A stretch of 64,000 nt of DNA. Source: Azospirillum endophyticum (GTDB taxonomy: Bacteria; Pseudomonadota; Alphaproteobacteria; Azospirillales; Azospirillaceae). The DNA is taken from contig NZ_JAENHM010000073.1 in assembly GCF_016595245.1 (NCBI RefSeq), positions 248,001 through 312,000 of the forward strand. The letters run 5' to 3'. This document shows positions 57,754-64,000 of this stretch, piece by piece (position 1 is the first letter of the stretch; every line of letters starts with the position of its first letter). The notes beneath the pieces are model-generated. The model was not told the DNA's origin. It did not search any database and saw only the letters and a list, made by a program, of their open reading frames with translations. A program made the position numbers and the translations under genes.

Positions 57754-59640
57754 TCAGCCCGGCGGCTCCCCGAAACCCGTCGTCGGGGTTTCGGCGACGG
57801 CGGCGCGGCCGGGGTCGCGCTTCTGGGTTTCCAGCAGGATGTCGCGGGCGATCGGCGCCGCCGCGGTGGAGCCGCCGCCGCCATGCTCCACGAACACGGC
57901 GCAGGCGTAGCGCGGCGCCTGGATCGGCGCAAAGGCGACGAACAGGGCATGATCGCGCTCGCGCCAGGGCAGATCCTCGTTCTTCTTCACACCGGTGTTG
58001 CGCTCGGCCATGGTGATGCGGCGGACCTGGGCCGAGCCGGTCTTCCCGGCCATCTCGTAACCGACCTCGGTGATGCGCGATTTGTAGGCGGTGCCGTTGG
58101 GAGCGTTGGTCACCTCGGTCATGCCGCGCAGCACGATGTCGAGGTTCTCCTTCTTCACGCCGATGCCGGGCCAGGCGGTCTGCTCGCCGCTGACCGTCTT
58201 GATCTGCTTGGTCAGGTGCGGCTTGACCGCGTAGCCGCCATTGGCCAGCCGGCAGGTCATCACCGCCAGCTGCAGCGGCGTCGTCAGCACATAGCCCTGG
58301 CCGATGGAGGCGACCAGCGTCTCGCCCATGTCCCAGCCCTTGCCCAGCGTCGCCTTCTTCCAGGCGATGGAGGGGATCAGGCCGGCACGTTCGTGCGGCA
58401 GGTCGATGCCGGTCCGGTTGCCCAGGCCGAAGCGGTTGGACATCTCGGCGATGCGGTCGATGCCGATCCGGCGCGACACGTCGTAGAAGAACACGTCGCA
58501 GGAATGGCGCAGCGCGCCGACGAAATCGATCGTGCCATGGCCGCCGCGTTTCCAGCAGTGGAAGCGATGGTCGCCCAGTTCCAGATGGCCGGGGCAGAAC
58601 ACCGTATGCCGGTTGCTGACCACGCCTGATTCCAGCGCCGCCAGGGCCGCCATCATCTTGAAGGTGGAGCCCGGCGGATACTGGCCGACCACCGCCTTGT
58701 TGTTCAGCGGAGTCGCCTGGTTGGACAGCAGCTCCTCCCACAGCTCGGCACTGATGCCCATGGTGAACTGGTTGGGATCGTAGCTGGGGTGGGAGCACAG
58801 GGCGTAGATGCCACCGGTGTGCACGTCCATCACCACCGCCGACGCGCTGACCTCCTGCGACAGCCGTTCCTGCACGAAACGCTGAAGCGCCATGTCGATG
58901 GTCAGCTGGATCTCGCGGCCCGACTGGCCCTCGTCGCGCGACAATTCACGGATGACGCGGCCGACCGCGTTGACCTCCAGCTGGCTGGTACCGGCGGTGC
59001 CGCGCAGCACCTTCTCGTGGAACTTCTCGATCCCGGCCTTGCCGATGCGGAAGCCGGGCAGGGAGAGCACCGGGTCGCTGTTGCCGCTCAACTCCGCCTC
59101 CGAGACGGCACCGACATAGCCCAGGATATGGGCGGTCGCGTCCGCCTGCGGGTAATAGCGCAGCTCGCCCACCTCGATCGCCACGCCGGGCAGGTCGGGA
59201 GTGTTGGTCTCCAGGGTCGCCACCTGTTCCCAGGTCAGGTTCTCGCGCACGGTGACCGGGACGAAGCGGCGCTTGCGGTGCAGTTCACGCAGCACACGGC
59301 GGCGGTCGCCGTCGGTCAGCGGGACGATGCGGGAGATCTTGTCGAGCGTCTCCTGGATGTTGTGGGTCCGCTCGGACACGACAACGACGCGGTAGTTCTG
59401 CTGGTTGACCGCCAGCGGCACGCCGAAACGGTCGACGATGGTGCCGCGCGACGGCGCGATCAGCCGCAGGCTGATGCGATTCTCCTCCGCCAGCATGGTG
59501 TAGCGCGCCGACTCGACGACCTGCAGGTAGTAGAGGCGCCCGACCAGTGCGGACAGGCCGGCCAGCTTGATTCCGCCCAGCACCAGGGCGCGGCGCGCCA
59601 GCAGGCGGGAACGGTCGGTGTCGCGATCGATCGAACTCAT
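57754..59640 (-). CDS. mrdA: Penicillin-binding protein 2 (elongasome transpeptidase)
   Basis: 628 residues. A cytoplasmic tail and one membrane helix (about 18-40) are followed by the PBP dimer domain (about 60-235; IAPSRGTIVDRFGVPLAVN) and the transpeptidase domain (about 265-600). Active-site motifs are STFK (in PPGSTFKMM), SCD (in RHSCDVFFYD) and KTG (AGKTGSAQ). It cross-links lateral-wall peptidoglycan during elongation. Last gene of the mreB-mreC-mreD-mrdA group; rodA, often next, is not here. Confidence 0.95.
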   Translation of the reverse strand: MSSIDRDTDRSRLLARRALVLGGIKLAGLSALVGRLYYLQVVESARYTMLAEENRISLRLIAPSRGTIVDRFGVPLAVNQQNYRVVVVSERTHNIQETLDKISRIVPLTDGDRRRVLRELHRKRRFVPVTVRENLTWEQVATLETNTPDLPGVAIEVGELRYYPQADATAHILGYVGAVSEAELSGNSDPVLSLPGFRIGKAGIEKFHEKVLRGTAGTSQLEVNAVGRVIRELSRDEGQSGREIQLTIDMALQRFVQERLSQEVSASAVVMDVHTGGIYALCSHPSYDPNQFTMGISAELWEELLSNQATPLNNKAVVGQYPPGSTFKMMAALAALESGVVSNRHTVFCPGHLELGDHRFHCWKRGGHGTIDFVGALRHSCDVFFYDVSRRIGIDRIAEMSNRFGLGNRTGIDLPHERAGLIPSIAWKKATLGKGWDMGETLVASIGQGYVLTTPLQLAVMTCRLANGGYAVKPHLTKQIKTVSGEQTAWPGIGVKKENLDIVLRGMTEVTNAPNGTAYKSRITEVGYEMAGKTGSAQVRRITMAERNTGVKKNEDLPWRERDHALFVAFAPIQAPRYACAVFVEHGGGGSTAAAPIARDILLETQKRDPGRAAVAETPTTGFGEPPG

Positions 59641-59658
59641 GAGATCCGTCGGGACCCT

Positions 59659-60171
59659 TTACCCATTCAGGAACGCGCGATGGACGCGGATCAGCAGCCA
59701 CCCCACCGCAGGAAACACCGCCACGGTCAGCAGGCCCTGGAACAGGGCCGGCAGGATCGACAGCGCGGCGGCGTCCAGCACCGAGAAGGCCAGCCATTGC
59801 AGCAGCACGGCACCCGCCATCACCAGCGTGAAGCCGAACCACAGCAGGGCGAAGGTGCTGGCCAGGAACACCCGGCGCTGGTTCAGGACCGCCCATTGGG
59901 CGACGACCAGCAGCAGTGCGTTGACGCCCAGCGGTCCGCCGACCAGGAAATCCTGCAGCAGCCCGATCAGAAAGGCCACCCCCGGACGCATCAGGTCAGG
60001 CCTGTGGATGGTCCAGTAATAGACCGAGACCAGCGTCAGGTTCGGTGCCACCGAGGGATAGCCCGGCACCGGCACCGGGATCATCCCGACCAGCACCATC
60101 ATCACCGTGACGGCGAAGGGCGCCAGATTGCGCCCGGTCTTGTCCACCTTCTGCCAAAAGGTCGCCGTCAT
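59659..60171 (-). CDS. mreD: Rod shape-determining protein MreD
   Basis: 170 residues with about five membrane segments, the usual MreD shape. Features are MIPVPVPGYPSVAPNLTLVSVYYWTIHRPDLM, here quoted only in part as YYWTIHRPDLM, and the GLLQDFLVGGPLGVNALL stretch. MreD is an integral membrane partner of MreC in the elongasome. It follows mreC by 37 bases and precedes mrdA by 18 bases. Confidence 0.88.
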   Translation of the reverse strand: MTATFWQKVDKTGRNLAPFAVTVMMVLVGMIPVPVPGYPSVAPNLTLVSVYYWTIHRPDLMRPGVAFLIGLLQDFLVGGPLGVNALLLVVAQWAVLNQRRVFLASTFALLWFGFTLVMAGAVLLQWLAFSVLDAAALSILPALFQGLLTVAVFPAVGWLLIRVHRAFLNG

Positions 60172-60208
60172 CTCGGCAAACCCCCGGCCGGCCGCTCGCT
60201 CTGGCTGC

Positions 60209-61078
60209 TCACTTCCACTCTGGCGACGAGTCCAGATCGGTGCCCGGCAGGCCGAAATCGACCAGACGCAGATGCTCCACGCGCGACAGGTCGGCGCTGG
60301 GCAGGACGCGCACGCCGCGTTCGCTGACCGCGGTCACCACGCCGACCGGCAGGCCGGGCGGGAACAGGCCGCCGTCGCCCGACGTCACCACCCGCTCGCC
60401 GACCTGGATCGGCGAGTCCGGCGGCAGGTAGAGAAGCTTGGCCTGGTCGGAATTGTCGCCGGCCAGGATCGAGCGCTGGCGCGTGTTCGACAGGATCACG
60501 GGAATGCGGGCGTTGATGTCGGTCAGCAGCAGGACGCGGGACGACCATTCGCCGACCTCGATCACCCGGCCGACCAGACCGGCGCCGGCCAGCGCCGCCT
60601 GTCCCTTGCGCACCCCGTCGCGCCTGCCGGCGGTGACCACCAGCGTGCGGACGAAGGAGCTGCCGGGCGTGGCGATGACACGGGCGGCGATGTAGTTGAC
60701 CGCCGGCTCGGGGCGGACCCGCAGCAGGCTGCGCAGGCTGTTGTTCTCCGCCTCCAGCCGCAAGGCGGCCTGCCGCCATTGCAGCAGGCGGGCGTTCTCG
60801 GCCTTCAGCCGCTGGTTCTCGTCGAAGGCATTCTCAAGCTCCACCGCGGACTCGACCACGCGGGCGGCGGTCGCGGCCGGGCGGGAGATGGCGTCCAGGA
60901 TGGGAGCGAAGGCGTCGGTGACGCGCGCACGCGCGCTGTCCACCGAAACGGACTCGATCTTACCGACCATCATCAGCGCGATGGAGGCCAGGACCAGCAG
61001 AAGGAAGGAGAAGCGTTGCGCGAGAGCCCGCAAAGGGGCGGCAAGGCGGATGACGGAACCGGATGAGCGTGGCTTCAC
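60209..61078 (-). CDS. mreC: Rod shape-determining protein MreC
   Basis: 289 residues from GTG 61078. A short basic tail and one membrane helix (about 22-42) are followed by a coiled-coil (AVELENAFDENQRLKAENARLLQW, here cited in part) and the MreC beta-domain with ARVIATPGSSFVRTLVV, GLVGRVIEVG and SGDGGLFPPGLPVGVV. It links MreB to the PBP2/RodA machinery in the periplasm. It follows mreB by 93 bases. Confidence 0.92.
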   Translation of the reverse strand: MKPRSSGSVIRLAAPLRALAQRFSFLLLVLASIALMMVGKIESVSVDSARARVTDAFAPILDAISRPAATAARVVESAVELENAFDENQRLKAENARLLQWRQAALRLEAENNSLRSLLRVRPEPAVNYIAARVIATPGSSFVRTLVVTAGRRDGVRKGQAALAGAGLVGRVIEVGEWSSRVLLLTDINARIPVILSNTRQRSILAGDNSDQAKLLYLPPDSPIQVGERVVTSGDGGLFPPGLPVGVVTAVSERGVRVLPSADLSRVEHLRLVDFGLPGTDLDSSPEWK

Positions 61079-61171
61079 AGGAAATTCCCGTCCAGATACG
61101 CGGTCCGTCTCCGGTCCTCACCGCCGGGGGTGGGCGGGGGACCGGAGGCCTTCAAACCAGGGATACACCAA

Positions 61172-62212
61172 TCAGTAGGCGCTGACCAAGACGTTTCGCA
61201 GCGTCTTCATCTCCTCCAGAGCGCGGCCGGTGCCGAGCGCCACGCAGGAGAGGGGGTCGTCGGCGATCGACACCGGCAGGCCTGTGGCGTGGCGCAGGAC
61301 GAAGTCCAGGTTGCCCAGCAGGGCGCCGCCGCCGGTCAGCACGATGCCCTTGTCGACGATGTCGGCGGCCAGTTCGGGAGCGGTGTGCTCCAGCGCCACC
61401 TTCACCGCCTCGACGATGGCCGACACGGGTTCGGCCAGCGACTCGGCGATCTGGCGCTCGGAGATGATCAGCTCCTTGGGCACGCCGTTCATCAGGTCGC
61501 GGCCCTTGATCTCCAGGATGCGGCCTTCGCCGTCCTCTGGCGGGCAGGCGGAGCCGATTTCCTTCTTGATCCGCTCGGCGGAGCCTTCGCCGACCAGCAG
61601 ATTGTGGCTGCGGCGGATGTAGCCGATGATGGCCTCGTCCATCTTGTCGCCGCCGACGCGGACCGACCGCGAATAGACGATGCCGCCCAGCGACAGCACG
61701 GCCACCTCGGTGGTGCCGCCGCCGATGTCGACGACCATCGAACCCGTCGGCTCCGTCACCGGCAGCCCGGCGCCGATCGCGGCGGCCATCGGCTCCTCGA
61801 TCAGGAAGACGCGGCGGGCGCCTGCGGCCTCCGCCGATTCCTGGATCGCCCGGCGTTCCACCGCGGTCGAGCCCGACGGCACGCAGATGATGACCTGCGG
61901 GCTGGCGAAGCTGCGGCGGTTGTGAACCTTGCGGATGAAATGCTTGATCATTTCCTCCGCGACTTCGAAATCGGCGATGACGCCGTCGCGAAGCGGCCGG
62001 ATGGCCTGGATGTTGCCGGGGGTGCGGCCAAGCATCATCTTCGCCTCGTCACCGACGGCGAGAACCTGCTTTTTGCCGCGCACGTTGGCGATGGCGACGA
62101 CGGACGGTTCGTTCAGGACGATGCCGCGGCCCTTGACATAGACCAGGGTGTTGGCCGTCCCCAGATCGATCGCCATGTCGGCGGACAGAACGCCGAGCAG
62201 TTTGGAGAGCAT
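61172..62212 (-). CDS. mreB: Actin-like cell shape protein MreB
   Basis: 346 residues from ATG 62212, matching the family start MLSKLLGVLSADMAIDLGTANTLVYV in part. Actin-fold phosphate loops are DLGTANTLVY and VVDIGGGTTEVAV, and the ADENOSINE-type motif is VLTGGGALLGNLD. MreB filaments guide the elongasome along the cell cylinder. It heads the leftward operon mreB-mreC-mreD-mrdA. The frame stays open upstream to 62623, but that part is unlike MreB. Confidence 0.96.
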   Translation of the reverse strand: MLSKLLGVLSADMAIDLGTANTLVYVKGRGIVLNEPSVVAIANVRGKKQVLAVGDEAKMMLGRTPGNIQAIRPLRDGVIADFEVAEEMIKHFIRKVHNRRSFASPQVIICVPSGSTAVERRAIQESAEAAGARRVFLIEEPMAAAIGAGLPVTEPTGSMVVDIGGGTTEVAVLSLGGIVYSRSVRVGGDKMDEAIIGYIRRSHNLLVGEGSAERIKKEIGSACPPEDGEGRILEIKGRDLMNGVPKELIISERQIAESLAEPVSAIVEAVKVALEHTAPELAADIVDKGIVLTGGGALLGNLDFVLRHATGLPVSIADDPLSCVALGTGRALEEMKTLRNVLVSAY

Positions 62213-62696
62213 GGAGCTGACGAACTCTATCAAAGCGGTTGAGACGGCCGAGCCGGCGGGCTGACATAGCATGCCCGCCAACGGTTCCATAGTCGAATGC
62301 GCCCGCCCGCTCAAGCGGAGAGTGCGCCGGCAGTCCTGATACCTGCCGCGGATACGGGTCCCGGAGGGCCGGTGACCGCCGCGGCACGGCGTCTGGTGAG
62401 GCGGACATTGGCCGGTTAGGGTTAATATTCCGTCAACAGCCGATGGCCCCGCGGTCAAACCCGTTCCGATCCGCCGAAACCGCGCCGGCCGGTGTGACGG
62501 TGTTGTGTTTATCCCCGCCGATGCTGCGCCGCAATATGCTTTTGTCTGGCGCTTCGGCGGTTCCGGGTGGGAGCGGTGGTGATGGTCGACGGCGAGCCCA
62601 TCCGCCGAGAGGCTGCACCGCAAAGATCATTCGGGCAGGTCCGGCGGTCGCGCATGGCCGGAAGTGGGGCGGGAGCGCAGCCCTTGGTCATAGGCG
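62213..62696. other. Intergenic region between divergent mreB and phoU
   Basis: About 480 bases with no convincing gene. It must hold the mreB promoter; an AT-rich patch (GTTAATATTCCG, 62420-62431) is the most likely place. The right end carries the Pho box. Confidence 0.45.
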
Positions 62697-62714
62697 CTGT
62701 CATCGTACCGTAAC
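62697..62714 (+). promoter_or_regulatory. Pho box upstream of phoU
   Basis: CTGTCAT-CGTA-CCGTAAC: the first heptamer is a perfect PhoB half-site, the second matches six of seven bases, and the 4-base spacer is canonical. A -10-like TATGGT (62725-62730) lies ten bases downstream, the spacing of PhoB-activated promoters. phoU starts at 62771. Confidence 0.75.
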
Positions 62715-62770
62715 GTCCCCGCGCTATGGTGCGGGCTTAGGGACTGACCGCCGGGAAGGGTTTGGCGACC

Positions 62771-63478
62771 ATGAAGACCTCCGCTCCGCACATCGTGTCC
62801 GCGTTCGAGGACGCGCTGAAGCGGCTGAAATCCGCCATCGTGCAGATGGCCGGCGCTGCGGAGACGCAGATCGACCAGGCCTTGACCTGTCTGGCGCAGC
62901 GAAACCCGGACCTCGCACGGGAGATCGTGGAGGCCGATGCCCGGCTCGACTCGTTCGAGCACGATATCGAAGCCCACTGCATGCGCCTGCTGGCCCTGCG
63001 CCAGCCGGTCGCCGACGATCTGCGCGAAGTGATCGCGGCGTTGAAGATCGCCGGCGACCTGGAGCGCATCGGCGACCATGCCGCCAACACGGCCAAACGG
63101 GCCGTCGCCATTTTCAGCCTGCCCGAATCCGGATCGCTGGCGGGGTTGCCGCAGCTCGGCCGGCTGGTGCGCGAGCGGCTCAGTGCGGTGATCGACGCCT
63201 ATGTCGACAATGACGGCGAGGCGGCGCTCCGCATCTGGCGCACCGACGACGAGGTGGATGCGCTCTACACCAGCCTCGTCGCGGAGGTGGAGCGGTCCGC
63301 CCTGGCGGCGCCGGACCAGTTCATGGCGCATATGCACCTGATGATGATCGCCAAGAACCTGGAGCGCATCGGCGATCACGCCACCAACATCGCCGAGGTC
63401 GTCCATTTCATCAGCACCGGCGAAGCCCTGCTGGACGAGCGCCCGAAGGCCGATCACTCCTACGACCCGGTGGGCTGA
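62771..63478 (+). CDS. phoU: Phosphate signalling regulator PhoU
   Basis: 235 residues from ATG 62771 (TTG 62762 is possible). Two PhoU three-helix repeats are evident, each with the metal-binding motif: IAGDLERIGDHAANTAK and IAKNLERIGDHATNIAE (E-R-I-G-D-H). PhoU binds the Pst transporter and PhoR, keeping the Pho regulon off when phosphate is sufficient. Here it is separate from any pst genes in the window but has its own Pho box. Confidence 0.95.
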   Translation: MKTSAPHIVSAFEDALKRLKSAIVQMAGAAETQIDQALTCLAQRNPDLAREIVEADARLDSFEHDIEAHCMRLLALRQPVADDLREVIAALKIAGDLERIGDHAANTAKRAVAIFSLPESGSLAGLPQLGRLVRERLSAVIDAYVDNDGEAALRIWRTDDEVDALYTSLVAEVERSALAAPDQFMAHMHLMMIAKNLERIGDHATNIAEVVHFISTGEALLDERPKADHSYDPVG

Positions 63479-63484
63479 GGCCGG

Positions 63485-63518
63485 GGCGCCGCATGGCATT
63501 AAGCCTTCTTGCGGCGCC
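63485..63518 (+). terminator. Terminator after phoU
   Basis: Perfect 9-base stem GGCGCCGCA / TGCGGCGCC with a 16-base loop, seven bases after the phoU stop; no T run follows. Confidence 0.6.
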
Positions 63519-63613
63519 TTACCGCGCCTATGGGGGATAGCAATTTCGTTGCGGAACGATCACGTTAGTGAAGCGATGCTTCCGTCGCCCGCAAACGAGA
63601 CACATCCTATCTG

Positions 63614-63934
63614 ATGACCGACGACCTGATCCGCCTCTATGCCGCCATTCTCGAACGCCAACAGATGGACCCCGCGCTCTCCAAGACTGCGCGGCTGATC
63701 GCCGCCGGCCCGAAAAAGATTGCCAAGAAGGTCGGCGAGGAAGCGGTCGAGGTGGCGCTGGACGCCATGAACGAGGATCGGCAGGGCGTGATCAACGAGA
63801 GCGCCGATCTGCTCTACAATCTGTCGGTCCTCTGGGCAACGCTGAAGATCCATCCCGATGACGTCTTCGCCGAAATCCGTCGGCGCGAGGCCCTTTACGG
63901 TATCGCGGAGAAGCTGCCGAAGACGGTGGCCTGA
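63614..63934 (+). CDS. hisE: Phosphoribosyl-ATP pyrophosphatase
   Basis: 106 residues, the length of a single-domain HisE. MazG-like helices carry the metal ligands: KKVGEEAVEVALDA and INESADLLYNLSVLW. It hydrolyses phosphoribosyl-ATP to phosphoribosyl-AMP, the second step of histidine synthesis. The rest of the his genes are not in the window; HisI must be encoded separately since the proteins are not fused here. The 66 bases after it contain no supported gene. Confidence 0.93.
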   Translation: MTDDLIRLYAAILERQQMDPALSKTARLIAAGPKKIAKKVGEEAVEVALDAMNEDRQGVINESADLLYNLSVLWATLKIHPDDVFAEIRRREALYGIAEKLPKTVA

Positions 63935-64000
63935 ACCGGATCGCGGAGAGCCAGGCTCGATTTGAAGCGGGCTTCCGACCGCCAAGCCATGGTGATCGGG

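Noticed and set aside
63935..64000. Start of a further gene at the right edge (ATG near 63989)
   Set aside because: Only four codons are visible, with no ribosome-binding site that decides the matter.

Overview
The window looks like a chromosomal (or chromid) segment of an Azospirillum-like alphaproteobacterium (Rhodospirillales). GC content is high throughout. The gene content fits: an EcfG-type stress promoter, a DUF2849-cysI-DUF934 sulfite-reduction cluster, DctSR-DctPQM C4-dicarboxylate uptake, mreBCD-mrdA, tandem DUF29 genes and several pentapeptide-repeat proteins. The species is inferred from style and content only; no 16S gene or other direct marker is present. Most of the window is ordinary core and accessory chromosome: there is no integrase, transposase, prophage or CRISPR array. 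One clear foreign patch exists, an AT-rich single-gene island at about 29.95-31.62 kb.

Layout. 1-3.9 kb: acetoin dehydrogenase operon acoX-A-B-C on the minus strand (acoC cut by the window edge), behind a consensus sigma-54 promoter with upstream palindromes. 4.0-7.9 kb: FAD-linked D-lactate/glycolate-type dehydrogenase, a YaiI-family protein and the ribosomal ABC-F factor EttA. 8-9.9 kb: three-gene stress operon (two DUF2382 proteins and a 46-residue membrane peptide) with an EcfG-like promoter. 9.9-12.9 kb: pentapeptide-PilZ fusion and an MFS transporter. 13-14.6 kb: MlaC and MlaA (outer-membrane lipid asymmetry). 15-22 kb: methionine region, with an ArsR-methyltransferase regulator, metF, three tandem DUF29 genes and metH. 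22-24.1 kb: duplicated MNT-HEPN toxin-antitoxin modules coupled to a hotdog thioesterase. 24.1-28.1 kb: secreted pentapeptide protein, diguanylate cyclase, nitronate monooxygenase and a Crp/Fnr regulator. 28.2-31.6 kb: second ABC-F ATPase and the AT-rich ParB-like gene.

31.7-38.5 kb: assimilatory sulfate reduction, as two divergent operons (cysH-D-NC leftward; cysG N-terminal type-DUF2849-cysI-DUF934 rightward) with two copies of one operator-like sequence between them. 38.6-45.3 kb: RTX protein, Tat-exported DUF882 protein, second large pentapeptide protein and an orphan sensor kinase. 45.4-51.4 kb: DctS/DctR two-component pair facing the TRAP transporter dctPQM. 51.6-55.7 kb: molybdopterin oxidoreductase and recJ. 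55.8 kb: tRNA-Glu. 55.9-57.7 kb: ArsR regulator divergent from an EamA exporter. 57.8-62.2 kb: mreB-mreC-mreD-mrdA elongasome operon. 62.7-63.9 kb: phoU behind a Pho box, then hisE.

Themes. Nutrient-responsive circuits with readable DNA sites dominate: sigma-54 for acetoin, EcfG for stress, PhoB for phoU, a palindrome before the methionine regulator, paired operators for sulfur, and a palindrome before dctP. The most unusual items are the AT-rich ParB-like gene, the duplicated MNT-HEPN modules in which only one toxin copy keeps the catalytic RX4H motif, and the DUF29 array whose copies share an almost identical front half and a divergent back half. Dispersed C/G-rich paired hairpins recur between genes and inside two operons.
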